DNA of 39,726 nucleotides from Bacteroidales bacterium (GCA_021739985.1 JAIPAR010000005.1:1-39726), one strand, 5' to 3'. Shown: positions 1 through 10,157, counted from the stretch's first letter. The notes: generated by a model not told the origin, from the letters alone. Program-made: numbers and translations.

Positions 1-1164
1 GCCCATATAGGCTGCAATCGAGCCACCACCGGGGGCAGGAGATTCAGATGCGGTTTCATGCACAAAATCAGTCAGATTCATATCGACTAATTTTTTACCG
101 GTATTTTCCTTGGCCAGAATATACTCAATGATTTTTTTATCCGGGTCGAAAGGATATAACTCGTTTAATCCGAGTGATTTAACAGCTATTTTGATGATTT
201 CGCGATCGGAGATTCCTGTTGAGCGCTGTTGTTTTTTAAGGAAGTATTTCCCGGCATCCAGCATCGATTTTAAAGGTACTACACCTACAAGCTCTGAGCC
301 CGTTACACGCAATCCACGTGAATTAGCGCGCTCATATACAGCCTCATAAGCTTCGTGCATCGAAGCAACGGAGATATCAGTCAGATTCATGGAGATTTGG
401 GCGATTCCAAATTCTTCGATGAACCAGCCAATTGCTTTCACTGATTTAAGCATACCCGGTTCCCACACTTTATTTCCTTTCTCATCGAGAACGATTTTTC
501 CGGTTATTGGATTTCCTTCTCTTTTCACACGACCTTTTTCGCGTACATCAAAAGCGATGGAATTAGCTCGCCGGGTAGAGGTGCTGTTCAGGTTGACATT
601 ATAGGCAACCAGGAAGTTTCTTGCACCGACTGCTACTGCACCTGATTTAGCCACTTCTTCATTCCAGCCGGCCGGTCCAAAGTCGGGTTTCCATTCCGGA
701 TTTTCCAATTTGGCAGCAAGTCCTTCATATTCACCTGAACGGCAATTTGCCAGGTTTTTGCGTTTCGGTTCACGAGCAGCTGACTCGTAGCAGTAAACCG
801 GGATATTGAGTTCATTTCCAATACGTTCTGCTAAGCGATGTGCATATTCAACCGTTTCTTCCATGGTGATATTTGAAACAGGCACGAGTGGGCAAACATC
901 GGTAGCACCAAAACGGGGATGAGCCCCTTTGTGATGACGCATATCGATGAGCTCTTTGGCTTTTTTGACTGCTTGAAAAGCTGCTTCAATCACGTTTTCC
1001 GGCTCTCCAACCATCGTTACAACGGTGCGGTTGGTTGCTTTACCGGGGTCCACATCAATGACCTGGACGCCTTCAATTTTTTCTACTTCAGCTCTTATTT
1101 GCCGGATGATTTCCATGTTATTTCCCTCAGAGAAATTGGGGACACATTCGATTACCTGTTTCAT
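1..1164 (-). CDS. ftcD: glutamate formimidoyltransferase, running into the start of a cyclodeaminase domain (partial, truncated by window edge)
   Basis: Minus-strand reading from cat at 1162-1164 gives MKQVIECVPNFSEGNNMEIIRQI...DVDPGKATNRTVVTMVGEP...HHKGAHPRFGATDVCPLVP..., ending at the edge with ESPAPGGGSIAAYMG, typical of the FTCD cyclodeaminase start. Not in the ORF track because it has no stop inside the window. Confidence 0.93.
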   Translation of the reverse strand, partial: MKQVIECVPNFSEGNNMEIIRQIRAEVEKIEGVQVIDVDPGKATNRTVVTMVGEPENVIEAAFQAVKKAKELIDMRHHKGAHPRFGATDVCPLVPVSNITMEETVEYAHRLAERIGNELNIPVYCYESAAREPKRKNLANCRSGEYEGLAAKLENPEWKPDFGPAGWNEEVAKSGAVAVGARNFLVAYNVNLNSTSTRRANSIAFDVREKGRVKREGNPITGKIVLDEKGNKVWEPGMLKSVKAIGWFIEEFGIAQISMNLTDISVASMHEAYEAVYERANSRGLRVTGSELVGVVPLKSMLDAGKYFLKKQQRSTGISDREIIKIAVKSLGLNELYPFDPDKKIIEYILAKENTGKKLVDMNLTDFVHETASESPAPGGGSIAAYMG

Positions 1165-1286
1165 GGTTTTATAATTAGATTTTAGTGCGCGATTGGAAAA
1201 TGCCTAAACCCAGCTAATCTCCGAATTGGGTGGTTGAGATGGGCATTGTTCATGAATAAATAGTTGTGAAAGTGATTTTTTTTTAG

Positions 1287-2270
1287 CTAGGATTCTTGCA
1301 ATTCTCTGATTAAGTCTTCCGGCTGGATGGCAACAACGCCAGGCTTTTCACATACAAGCCCACCGGCCAGATTAGCCAATTCGGCGGAAGTTTTTAAATC
1401 AACGCCGGCTGCCTGACAAAGTGCTACGGTAGCGATAACGGTATCCCCGGCACCTGAAACATCCGAAATAGCACGAGGTTTGGCAGGTATGATGAAATGC
1501 TCTTTCTGATTGCAGGCAAACATACCTTTAGCACCCAGCGTCACTATCATTTGCTCGATTTTATGCTTCTTCATAAAGATATGACAGGTCTCGAACAGAT
1601 TTTCAGTATTTACATCACTGTTGATTCCTTCCCTCATCTCTTTCAGATTAGGCTTGAATAAGCTTGCTTTATTATAGCGATTGAAGTTTTTCTTTTTAGG
1701 GTCCACAAAAACGGGCACTTTGTATTGATGACAAAGCTCGGTGATTCCTTCAATGATTACCGGTGTAATAGTTCCCTTATCATAGTCCTGAAAAATAACA
1801 GCATCCGGCTTCAGACTTTTAAAGAGTAACAAAATTTGGCCTAAAAATTCCTGCTCGATTAATTCATTCAGATTAAAAGTAACTTCTTCATCAAATCGTA
1901 TTAGTTGTTGATTGTTACTGATGATACGGGTTTTCACCGTGGTTGGGCGGTATGGGGAAGTTACAATCCCTTCGGTACCCAAAAGCTCTTCATGTAATAA
2001 GTCAAGTAATTGATGCCCATTTTCATCTTGTCCGATGACCGCACATAGCAGTGGAGTAGCGCCCAGAGCTTGCAGATTACGGGCTACATTGGCAGCTCCT
2101 CCAAGCCGGCTTTCCTTTTGTCGCACAGATACAACCGGGATTGGGGCTTCGGGAGATATCCTTTCAACCACACCAATTAAGTAATTATCGAGCATAACAT
2201 CACCGATAACCATCACTTTTAGGGATTTAAATGCCTCCAGCAGTTTTTCTGCTTCCTGAATGTTCATCAT
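1287..2270 (-). CDS. rfaE1: PfkB-family sugar kinase, D-glycero-beta-D-manno-heptose-7-phosphate kinase (RfaE1/HldE N-domain) like
   Basis: ORF 327 aa; VMVIGDVMLDNYLIGVVERISPEAPIPVV, RLGGAANVARNL and SDVSGAGDTVIA motifs of RfaE1-type PfkB kinases. Confidence 0.85.
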   Translation of the reverse strand: MMNIQEAEKLLEAFKSLKVMVIGDVMLDNYLIGVVERISPEAPIPVVSVRQKESRLGGAANVARNLQALGATPLLCAVIGQDENGHQLLDLLHEELLGTEGIVTSPYRPTTVKTRIISNNQQLIRFDEEVTFNLNELIEQEFLGQILLLFKSLKPDAVIFQDYDKGTITPVIIEGITELCHQYKVPVFVDPKKKNFNRYNKASLFKPNLKEMREGINSDVNTENLFETCHIFMKKHKIEQMIVTLGAKGMFACNQKEHFIIPAKPRAISDVSGAGDTVIATVALCQAAGVDLKTSAELANLAGGLVCEKPGVVAIQPEDLIRELQES

Positions 2271-2366
2271 ATCTTAACTAAATAATGAGAATTATTTTCC
2301 CGGTGCAAAGATAGAGCTTTGTTAATTTGCATGTTGGATTTTTTCTAATAGATATAAATATTTACG

Positions 2367-2374
2367 TACTTTTG
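2367..2374 (+). promoter_or_regulatory. Bacteroidota -7 box (TAnnTTTG) match TACTTTTG upstream of typA
   Basis: tacttttg about 43 bp before the typA ATG; matches the known Bacteroidetes sigma-ABfr -7 consensus TAnnTTTG; the -33 element is not clear. Confidence 0.45.
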
Positions 2375-2416
2375 CCGACCTTTTAAATAACAAATAGCCC
2401 AGGTAAAAAACACTTT

Positions 2417-4228
2417 ATGACAGAAATTCGGAATATTGCAATCATTGCGCATGTTGACCATGGAAAAACCACCTTAGTGGACAGAATCTTACATCAGGTT
2501 AAGTTATTTCGTGATAATCAACAGGTTGATGATTTAATACTGGATTCCAACGACCTGGAAAGGGAGCGTGGAATCACCATTTTAGCAAAAAACGTATCCG
2601 TAAGATATAAGGGTACTAAAATTAATATCATCGATACTCCGGGTCACTCCGATTTTGGAGGTGAAGTTGAACGCGTATTGAATATGGCTGATGCTGTATT
2701 ATTATTGGTAGATGCCTTTGAAGGACCTATGCCGCAAACACGTTTTGTGCTGCAAAAATCCTTGCATTTAGGTTTACGCCCTATTGTAGTGATTAATAAA
2801 GTCGATAAACCTAATTGTAAACCGGAGGAAGTTCACGAATTGGTTTTTGATTTGATGTTTAACCTAGACGCTACGGAGGAGCAATTAAATTTCCCAACCG
2901 TTTATGGTAGTTCCAAACTAGGATGGATGGGACCTGATTACCAAAATCCAACAAGCGATATCAGTTATTTACTGGATACCATCATTGATTATGTGAAGCC
3001 ATACAAGCTTAATCCGGGTCATTTTCAAATGCAAATTTCCTCGATTGATTATTCAACTTATGTGGGTCGAATTGCTGTAGGACGTATTTCCCGCGGCTCT
3101 TTGAAAGCCGGAGATCAAGTTGGAGTTATTCGAATTGATGGCCGTATGGAAAAGGCTGTGGTTAAAGAGTTATACCTTTTCGAAGGATTAGGAAAAGAGC
3201 GCATTAAACATGAGATTTATGCAGGAGAAATATGTGCCATTTTTGGCATTGAAGATTTTGATATTGGAGATACAGTAACAGATTTGGAATTTCCTGAAGT
3301 TCTTCCACGTATTTCGGTAGATGAACCGACCATGAGCATGCTCTTTACTATTAATGATTCTCCTTTCTTCGGAAAAGAGGGTGAATTTGTTACTTCCCGT
3401 CACATTCGTGACAGACTATATAAAGAGACTGAAAAGAATTTAGCTCTTCGGGTTGAAGATACAGCCACAGCTGATAAGTTTTTAGTGTTTGGTCGTGGGA
3501 TTCTGCACCTTTCCATTCTGGTTGAAACCATGCGTCGGGAAGGTTTTGAGTTCCAATTGGGTCAGCCTAAAGTTCTCACGAAGGTAGTTAATGATATCCT
3601 CATGGAACCCGTGGAGTATTTGACCGTTTTGGTTCCCGAAGAATTTAGCTCCAAAGTTATTGACCATGTTACCCGTCGTAAAGGGGATATCGTTATTATC
3701 GAAACAAAGAATGATCGTATTCATCTGGAATTCTCGATTCCGTCCCGCGGATTAATTGGTTTATCCAGCAATTTACTGACTGCAACCGAAGGGGAAGCAG
3801 TTATCTCGCATCGATTTAAGGCTTACGAACCTTGGAAAGGAGATATTAATCTTCGCCGGAATGGTGCTTTAATTGCCATGGAAGCTGGAAATGCTTTTAC
3901 TTATTCTATTGATAAGCTACAAGACAGAGGTAAATTTTTCATTGACCCGAACGAAGATGTATATGTAGGTCAGGTTATTGGTGAAAATACCCGTCAGGAT
4001 GATATGGTTGTGAATGTCACGAAGTCAAAGAAGCTCACCAATGTTAGAGCTTCCGGTACCGATGATAAAGCTTCAATTACTCCGGCGATTCGTTTTTCGC
4101 TCGAACAGTGTATGGAATATATCGCCGATGATGAATATGTGGAGGTTACACCTAAATCGCTGCGTTTGCGGAAGATTATTCTGAACGAAACTGATAGAAA
4201 AAGGGCACGATCAGCAGCTAAAAGCTGA
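2417..4228 (+). CDS. typA: ribosome-associated translational GTPase TypA/BipA
   Basis: 603 aa; [50 protein letters not shown]. Confidence 0.97.
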   Translation: MTEIRNIAIIAHVDHGKTTLVDRILHQVKLFRDNQQVDDLILDSNDLERERGITILAKNVSVRYKGTKINIIDTPGHSDFGGEVERVLNMADAVLLLVDAFEGPMPQTRFVLQKSLHLGLRPIVVINKVDKPNCKPEEVHELVFDLMFNLDATEEQLNFPTVYGSSKLGWMGPDYQNPTSDISYLLDTIIDYVKPYKLNPGHFQMQISSIDYSTYVGRIAVGRISRGSLKAGDQVGVIRIDGRMEKAVVKELYLFEGLGKERIKHEIYAGEICAIFGIEDFDIGDTVTDLEFPEVLPRISVDEPTMSMLFTINDSPFFGKEGEFVTSRHIRDRLYKETEKNLALRVEDTATADKFLVFGRGILHLSILVETMRREGFEFQLGQPKVLTKVVNDILMEPVEYLTVLVPEEFSSKVIDHVTRRKGDIVIIETKNDRIHLEFSIPSRGLIGLSSNLLTATEGEAVISHRFKAYEPWKGDINLRRNGALIAMEAGNAFTYSIDKLQDRGKFFIDPNEDVYVGQVIGENTRQDDMVVNVTKSKKLTNVRASGTDDKASITPAIRFSLEQCMEYIADDEYVEVTPKSLRLRKIILNETDRKRARSAAKS

Positions 4229-4243
4229 TCATGCCCCTTTTAA
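4198..4243. terminator. bidirectional intrinsic terminator between convergent typA and thioredoxin gene; left arm lies inside the typA coding sequence
   Basis: aaaagggcacgatcagc ... gctgatcatgccccttttaaaa, a long near-perfect hairpin with A/T flanks; typA stop TGA is at 4226-4228. Confidence 0.8.
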
Positions 4244-4264
4244 AAATTCGAAAAAGAATGGGTA

Positions 4265-4831
4265 TTACTTGGTCACTTTTAAAACGTCAGTAACAGCTTG
4301 TTGAAAGCTTTCTTTGGGTAGTGCTCCCTTAGCCATTTGAGGTTGACCTTGCATAGGAATAAAAAGTAAAGAAGGAATAGACTGGGTTTGGAAAACCTGG
4401 GCTAGTTCCTGTTCTTTATCAACATTCACTTTATAAACCTGGAGTTTTCCTTTGTATTCTTCCTGAAGCTCTTCTAAAATTGGAGCAATCATCTTACATG
4501 GTTTACACCAGTCTGCGTAAAAATCGACAATGGCTGGAAGTTGGCCTTCATATTTCCATTCCGTATTTTTTTCATAATCGAACACTAATTGTTTAAACTC
4601 TGCAGCAGTCAGGTAAATTATTTTGGTGCCTGCATTCGCTGAAACAGTTTTCTGAGGTTCGCCTTCGGATGGTTGATTGAGTGCTTCGATGACAGCGCTG
4701 GCATCATCCTGCGTGGCTTCGCTTTGTTTGCTTTGGTCGGCATTGCTTTCAGCCTTTCCACTGCATGCGGTTGTCCCTAACATCAGCCAGCTTAACATCA
4801 AGGCCGACATGGTCATTCTAATCCGGGTCAT
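4265..4831 (-). CDS. thioredoxin-family lipoprotein (periplasmic, lipobox LGTTAC)
   Basis: Signal peptide MTRIRMTMSALMLSWLMLGTTAC; thioredoxin fold DFYADWCKPCKMIAPILEEL, QSIPSLLFIP. Confidence 0.9.
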   Translation of the reverse strand: MTRIRMTMSALMLSWLMLGTTACSGKAESNADQSKQSEATQDDASAVIEALNQPSEGEPQKTVSANAGTKIIYLTAAEFKQLVFDYEKNTEWKYEGQLPAIVDFYADWCKPCKMIAPILEELQEEYKGKLQVYKVNVDKEQELAQVFQTQSIPSLLFIPMQGQPQMAKGALPKESFQQAVTDVLKVTK

Positions 4832-4842
4832 AGTGTTGATTA

Positions 4843-5205
4843 TTAAATGGTTACTTTTAATACATCAGCGATGGCTTTCTTAAAAGTGTCTTTAGGAAGA
4901 GCACCCATGGCCATTTGAGGTTGTTCGTTCATTGGTACAAAAAGTAAAGAAGGAATGCTTTGAATGCCAAACACACCGGCTAATTCGCGCTCATTTTCCG
5001 TGTTTACTTTGTAAATAACGAGTTTATCACCATATTCTTTTTGTAATTCTTCTAAAATCGGAGCCACCATTTTACAGGGACTACACCAGTCTGCGTAAAA
5101 ATCTATCAAACAAGGAACTTGTCCTTCGTATTTCCACTCTTTGTTTTGTTCCCAGTTAAATACTTTTTCCTGAAACGTTGCTTTGGTTAAATGCTCTAAT
5201 GCCAT
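4843..5205 (-). CDS. thioredoxin-family protein (no signal peptide), tandem paralog of the downstream lipoprotein
   Basis: 120 aa; DFYADWCSPCKMVAPILEELQKEYG; high similarity to the 4265..4831 product. Confidence 0.9.
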   Translation of the reverse strand: MALEHLTKATFQEKVFNWEQNKEWKYEGQVPCLIDFYADWCSPCKMVAPILEELQKEYGDKLVIYKVNTENERELAGVFGIQSIPSLLFVPMNEQPQMAMGALPKDTFKKAIADVLKVTI

Positions 5206-5434
5206 TGTGTGTTTTGTTATTGTGATATTAAAATATTTAAAAATCTAGATGTGTCGATATGTCAATTTTTATGCCAAAGCCAACTTCTGATTCCTTGCTG
5301 GCAAATTGCAGATTTTGTTGTAATTTTGTCAGTCTTATCGGCTATATGTCAGTAATTGACGGGTAAATATACAAATCTATCTCACAATTCAGTCGATATG
5401 GATGATTATCAATCTATAAAAAGATTTTAAATAC

Positions 5435-6871
5435 TTGATTATTAATAATTTGGAAAATAGGATTGCCAAAGCGCTTCAATCGCCTTTGTATCAAAAAATT
5501 TCCGACCTGGCGGAAGAATGCTCAATTCCTACCTACTTGATAGGTGGGTATGTGCGCGATATTATATTGGAAAGACCCATTAAAGATATTGATATTATGG
5601 TCTTGGGTTCCGGTATTGAGATGGCCGAATTATTGGCTAAACGGCTGGGTAAATCGGTAAAAGTGACAGTCTATAAGAATTTCGGGACAGCCGCTTTGCG
5701 CTATAAAGGTCTTGATATTGAGTTTGTAGGCGCCCGAAAAGAGAGTTACGAACGTCATTCCAGAAAGCCTCAGGTGGAAATCGGAAGCTTACAGGATGAT
5801 CAAAACCGCCGCGATTTTACAATCAATGCGCTTGCCATCAGTTTAAATAAGGCTGATTTTGGAACCTTGATTGATCCTTTTGGCGGTATTGCCGATATGC
5901 AGGCTCAGCTCCTGCGCACTCCATTAAATCCAGATATTACTTTTAGTGACGATCCGTTAAGAATGATGCGTGCTATTCGTTTCGCTGTTCAATTGGGTTT
6001 TACGATTGATGATGAAGCGATGGAAGCGATTAGTCGGAATGCTTCACGTCTGGAGATTATCAGCCGTGAGCGGATTATCGATGAGATTAATAAAATGATG
6101 CTGACTCAACGTCCTTCAATTGGTTTTAAATTGATGGATCGCTGCGGAATTTTACCACTGGTCTTTCCGGAACTGGCTGCTATGAAAGGCGTTGATGAGA
6201 TAGATGGGAAAGCTCACAAGGACAATTTTTATCATACTTTACAGGTACTCGATAATATTTGCCAGACTACGGATGATTTATGGCTGCGTTGGGCTGCCTT
6301 GTTGCACGATATTGCTAAACCACCCACCAAGAAGTTTATCGAAGGGCAGGGCTGGACTTTCCATGGGCATGAATTTCTGGGTGCTAAAATGGTTCCGGGA
6401 ATATTTAAACGATTGAAGTTGCCACAGAACGAGAAAATGAAGTTTGTCCAGAAGATGGTATTGCTTCATTTACGTCCCATTGTCCTGGCTGAAGATATCG
6501 TGACGGATTCTGCAATTCGACGACTTTTGTTTGATGCAGGGGATGACATCGATTTATTGATGAAACTGGCTGAAGCCGATATAACCTCCAAAAATGAAAC
6601 GAAGGTGGCTCGCTATCTGGCGAATTTTAAATTAGTCAGAGAAAAATTGAAAGAGATAGAAGAGAAAGATGCAGTTCGAAATTTTCAACCTCCGGTAAGT
6701 GGCGAATTAATCATGGAAACGTACGGAATACCTCCGTCCCGGGAAGTTGGGCTGATCAAAGATGCGATCAAGGAAGCTATTCTGGAAGGTGAAATACACA
6801 ATGATTTTCAGGAAGCATTTGAGTTTATGCTTCGCAAGGCCGATGAATTAGGATTAAAGCGAATCAAATAA
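5435..6871 (+). CDS. cca: CCA tRNA nucleotidyltransferase with HD domain (TTG start as called)
   Basis: YLIGGYVRDIILERPIKDIDIMVLG, RRDFTINALAISL, DPLRMMRAIRFAVQLGF, LLHDIAKPPTK, GHEFLGAKM. Confidence 0.95.
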   Translation: MIINNLENRIAKALQSPLYQKISDLAEECSIPTYLIGGYVRDIILERPIKDIDIMVLGSGIEMAELLAKRLGKSVKVTVYKNFGTAALRYKGLDIEFVGARKESYERHSRKPQVEIGSLQDDQNRRDFTINALAISLNKADFGTLIDPFGGIADMQAQLLRTPLNPDITFSDDPLRMMRAIRFAVQLGFTIDDEAMEAISRNASRLEIISRERIIDEINKMMLTQRPSIGFKLMDRCGILPLVFPELAAMKGVDEIDGKAHKDNFYHTLQVLDNICQTTDDLWLRWAALLHDIAKPPTKKFIEGQGWTFHGHEFLGAKMVPGIFKRLKLPQNEKMKFVQKMVLLHLRPIVLAEDIVTDSAIRRLLFDAGDDIDLLMKLAEADITSKNETKVARYLANFKLVREKLKEIEEKDAVRNFQPPVSGELIMETYGIPPSREVGLIKDAIKEAILEGEIHNDFQEAFEFMLRKADELGLKRIK

Positions 6872-6904
6872 AAAAAAGCTGTCCGGTTGGGCAGCTTTTT
6901 TTTT
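6871..6904. terminator. intrinsic terminator (bidirectional) between cca and zinc-ribbon gene
   Basis: aaaaaaagctgtccggttgggcagcttttttttt hairpin. Confidence 0.85.
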
Positions 6905-6907
6905 GTT

Positions 6908-7675
6908 TTATGCGGTGATGATTCCGGCAATTTCGTTATCCACCAGGATACGTCCACAGTATTCGCAGACGATAATTTTTTTACGGGAGCGGATATCCAA
7001 CTGACGCTGAGGCGGAATTTGATTGAAACAACCTCCGCAGGCGTCCCGTTGTACGGATACAACGGCCAGTCCATTGCGGGCATTACCACGAATTCTTTTA
7101 TAGGCAGTAACCAAACGCGGTTCAATCAGTTGACTGATTGTTTCAGAACGTTGGTGTAATTCTTCCTCTTCTTTCGAAGTTTCATTGATAATTTCAGTTA
7201 ACTCAGCTTTTTTATGAGTCAGGTCGTTTTTCTTGTCAGCCAGTAAGGATTCAGAATCAGTAATATGAACTGTTTTTTCGGAAGACTGGACCGTGAATTC
7301 ACGAATTCGCTTTTCAAAGAGCTCGATTTCCAGTTTTTGAAATTCAATTTCTTTCGTCAAGGAATCGAATTCCCGGTTATTCCGGACGTTCATTTGTTGC
7401 TCTTCGTATTTCTTAATCAGCGCTTTAGCTTCGAGAATGTTGTTCTGTTTGGAACGAATAGCAGTAGCCAGGGTTTCCAGCTCTTCTTTCAGATTAGTCA
7501 TCCTTGTTTCCAGTCCGGCGATTTCATCTTCCAGGTCACCAACTTCCAATGGCAGCTCCCCACGCAGTATTTTAATCTTGTCAATCTTAGTATCGTTCTC
7601 TTGGAGCTCATAAAGCGCCCTTAATTTCTCCTCGACTGAAAGTTCTTTGTTTTCTTCCATTGTTCTATGTATCAA
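6908..7675 (-). CDS. coiled-coil protein with C-terminal zinc ribbon (C4-type zinc-ribbon domain family); start may be the internal MEENKEL
   Basis: Long coiled coil then CGGCFNQIPPQRQLDIRSRKKIIVCEYCGRILV. Confidence 0.88.
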   Translation of the reverse strand: MIHRTMEENKELSVEEKLRALYELQENDTKIDKIKILRGELPLEVGDLEDEIAGLETRMTNLKEELETLATAIRSKQNNILEAKALIKKYEEQQMNVRNNREFDSLTKEIEFQKLEIELFEKRIREFTVQSSEKTVHITDSESLLADKKNDLTHKKAELTEIINETSKEEEELHQRSETISQLIEPRLVTAYKRIRGNARNGLAVVSVQRDACGGCFNQIPPQRQLDIRSRKKIIVCEYCGRILVDNEIAGIITA

Positions 7676-7679
7676 TTAC

Positions 7680-8771
7680 TTATAAATAAAATACCGGATT
7701 GCTTCCGGTTTTTGACAAATTGCACGCAAAAGTAGGAAATTTTTTCTTTAGTAATTCATAAAAAAGTTCAATCGTAAATTGTTCAGTTTCAAAATGTCCC
7801 GCATCTACAATAATGATTTTTCCTTCGGCTTCAAAAAAGTCATGGTATTTAAAATCAGCCGACAGGAAAAGGTCTGCTTTTTCCTGGATAGCTCTTTTAA
7901 GTAAGAAGCTGCCGCTACCTCCACAGAGGGCAACACGCTTAATCTTTTTCCCGTTCAGCCGGGTATGTTTGATGCAGCCGGCTTTCAGTACCTGTTTAAT
8001 ATGGTGTAAAAAATCAAGCGCATCCGATTCATCTATTTCGCCAATCATGCCGGCTCCCAGATAAGGGTTCTCGTTTTCGAGCGGGTATAAATCCCAGGCA
8101 ACTTCTTCGTAAGGATGGGCCGCTAACATGGCCTTAACAACTGAATGTTTCAGCAGTTTTGGCAGAATTGTTTCGATACGTATTTCCGCTTCGGAATGCC
8201 TTATGAGTGGTTTTCCAACAAATGGATTTGTTTTTTCATTACCCCGGAAGGTTCCTGTCCCGGACAGATTAAAGCTACATTGGTCGTAATTGCCGATGAC
8301 TCCTGCGCCGGCTTCGAAAATTGCCTCACGCACAACTTCTGCGGAAGATTCAGGAACAAAAACAACCAGTTTGACCAGATTACCTTTTAGCGGTTCCAGA
8401 ATTCGTGGATGTTGCAAACCAAGTTTCTCGGCTAGTTTTCCATTGACTCCTTCCGGAACATTGTCAAGATTGGTGTGAGCTGCATAGAGTGCAATTCCAT
8501 GTTGAATCGCCAGGATGACAATTCGTTCAGTTTCGGTGCTTCCGGTCAGTTTTTTAATCCCTTTAAATATTACCGGATGATGCGAAATAATCAAGTTGGA
8601 ACCCAATTGAACAGCTTCCTGCAGGATTTCCTCGGTTACATCCAGGCAAAGCAATGCCGATTGAATTTCCATATCGGGGTTGCCGGTGATTAAGCCTGCA
8701 TTGTCATAACTTTCCTGATATCCCGGAGGAGCAATCTGTTCGAGGTATTGCGTAATCTCTTTAAGTTTCAC
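7680..8771 (-). CDS. Nif3-like dinuclear metal centre hexameric protein
   Basis: YDNAGLITG, NLIISHHPVIFKGIKKLTG, AAHTNLDNVPEGVNGKLAEKLGL, KRVALCGGSGSFLL. Confidence 0.93.
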   Translation of the reverse strand: MKLKEITQYLEQIAPPGYQESYDNAGLITGNPDMEIQSALLCLDVTEEILQEAVQLGSNLIISHHPVIFKGIKKLTGSTETERIVILAIQHGIALYAAHTNLDNVPEGVNGKLAEKLGLQHPRILEPLKGNLVKLVVFVPESSAEVVREAIFEAGAGVIGNYDQCSFNLSGTGTFRGNEKTNPFVGKPLIRHSEAEIRIETILPKLLKHSVVKAMLAAHPYEEVAWDLYPLENENPYLGAGMIGEIDESDALDFLHHIKQVLKAGCIKHTRLNGKKIKRVALCGGSGSFLLKRAIQEKADLFLSADFKYHDFFEAEGKIIIVDAGHFETEQFTIELFYELLKKKFPTFACNLSKTGSNPVFYL

Positions 8772-8818
8772 GATTTGTCCTTTTGGGGTTATGAAGAAAT
8801 AAATGAATAGGCAATCTG

Positions 8819-9163
8819 CTATTCATGAGCGTCCATGGTTTTATACGCTTCAGTCAATAAAGCTTTGATACGTTTGAGTTTCGTTCCCAGCTCTGCTTTA
8901 CGCGCTACGCTGTCCTGATTCGTATGAAGTTCCTGAATGGCTCCCTTGATGGTAAGCCCACGATCGCGTAGCAAATGGACAATGATTTGAAGGTTTTTAA
9001 TATCTTCCTGTGTAAATAAACGGTTCCCCTTTTTATTTTTTTTAGGTTTCAGAATTTTAAAATTATTCTCCCAAAATCGAATGGTTGGGACTGTTTCATT
9101 AAACATTTCAGCGACTTCGCCGATACTATAAAACAATTTTTCCGTGTTTACACTGACATCCAT
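8819..9163 (-). CDS. MerR-family transcriptional regulator
   Basis: YSIGEVAEMFNETVPTIRFWENNFKILKPKKNKKGNRLFTQEDIKNLQIIVHLLRDRGLTIKGA. Confidence 0.9.
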   Translation of the reverse strand: MDVSVNTEKLFYSIGEVAEMFNETVPTIRFWENNFKILKPKKNKKGNRLFTQEDIKNLQIIVHLLRDRGLTIKGAIQELHTNQDSVARKAELGTKLKRIKALLTEAYKTMDAHE

Positions 9164-9221
9164 ACCAAATAAATTGAAAAAGCTAATATACGCTTAAATT
9201 GTTCCCATGGGACGATTTTGT

Positions 9222-9229
9222 TACTTTTG
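9222..9229 (+). promoter_or_regulatory. Bacteroidota -7 box TACTTTTG for the inositol monophosphatase gene
   Basis: attg (9198-9201) - N20 - tacttttg (9222-9229), 19 bp before ATG 9249; implies the ORF-track start at 9207 is too far upstream. Confidence 0.6.
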
Positions 9230-9248
9230 GCCTATAATTTTTTTTATC

Positions 9249-10058
9249 ATGGATTACGGTACATTGTGTCAGGCGGCTATTCAAATTGTAAAGGATACAG
9301 GAGTTTATATACGCACGGAGCGGCAGTCTTTTGCAGCCAATAAGGTGGAAGAAAAGGGAATACACAATTTTGTGTCGTATGTGGACAAAGAAGCGGAGCG
9401 TCGGCTGGTAGAAGGTTTCAAAGGGCTATTGCCATCCTCTTTTTTTATTACAGAAGAAGATACGGTTGAAGCCGCGCAGGGGGAGTTTACCTGGATTATT
9501 GACCCCTTGGATGGAACGACTAATTTCATTCATAATCTTCCTCCTTTTGCCATCAGTGTGGCTTTGCAGCATCATCAGGAAACTGTGCTGGGAATCATTT
9601 ATGAAGTTACCGGAGATGAATGTTATTATTCTTGGAAAGGAGCACGCGCTTATCTGAATGGGACAATTATACAGTGCTCCCAAACCTCCCGGGTTCATGA
9701 TTCTCTGATTGCAACCGGCTTTCCGTATTATGATTACGAACGAATGAAATCATTCTTACATAGCCTCGAATATTTTATGCGAAACAGTCATGGGGTGAGG
9801 AGGCTTGGTTCAGCAGCTACGGATTTAGCTTATGTTGCCTGTGGCAGATTTGAAGGATTTTATGAATATGGATTAAGCCCCTGGGATGTAGCAGCCGGCG
9901 CTTTTCTGGTTACCCAGGCCGGAGGCCGGGTTTGTGATTATCGCCTGGGAGACGATTATATTTTTGGTAAGGAAATCATCGCTTCCAACAACGGCATCTT
10001 CCAGGAATTCAGTACTTTATTGGCAGATATGTATCAGGGGAAGCATCTCTTAGACTGA
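9249..10058 (+). CDS. inositol monophosphatase family protein
   Basis: YVDKEAERRLVEGF, FITEEDTVEAAQGEFTWIIDPLDGTTNFIHNLPPFAISVAL, LSPWDVAAGAFLVTQAGG; start MDYGTLCQ preferred. Confidence 0.93.
   Translation: MDYGTLCQAAIQIVKDTGVYIRTERQSFAANKVEEKGIHNFVSYVDKEAERRLVEGFKGLLPSSFFITEEDTVEAAQGEFTWIIDPLDGTTNFIHNLPPFAISVALQHHQETVLGIIYEVTGDECYYSWKGARAYLNGTIIQCSQTSRVHDSLIATGFPYYDYERMKSFLHSLEYFMRNSHGVRRLGSAATDLAYVACGRFEGFYEYGLSPWDVAAGAFLVTQAGGRVCDYRLGDDYIFGKEIIASNNGIFQEFSTLLADMYQGKHLLD
10025..10042 (+). repeat. 18-bp direct repeat, copy 1 (inside 3' end of inositol monophosphatase gene)
   Basis: agatatgtatcaggggaa, exact copy at 11461-11478. Confidence 0.95.
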
Positions 10059-10157
10059 AAGACAAGCAATTCTGAAAAGTAATTATCAGAAATCTAAACA
10101 CGACGAGTATAATCCTCACCCAAATTCATAAATAATACTGATAATTGACACACAGAG

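Noticed and set aside
3188-3724. Antisense ORFs within typA (and many similar antisense ORFs in ffh, pnp and others)
   Set aside because: They lie opposite strongly conserved coding sequence and show no recognisable protein features.
9207-9248. Upstream start of the inositol monophosphatase ORF
   Set aside because: The segment contains the probable -33/-7 promoter; MDYGTL at 9249 fits homologs better.
10081-10146. 9-bp inverted repeat aattatcag / ctgataatt upstream of the Crp-family gene
   Set aside because: AT-rich and widely separated; could occur by chance, and not positioned at the cassette border, so not claimed as an element terminus.
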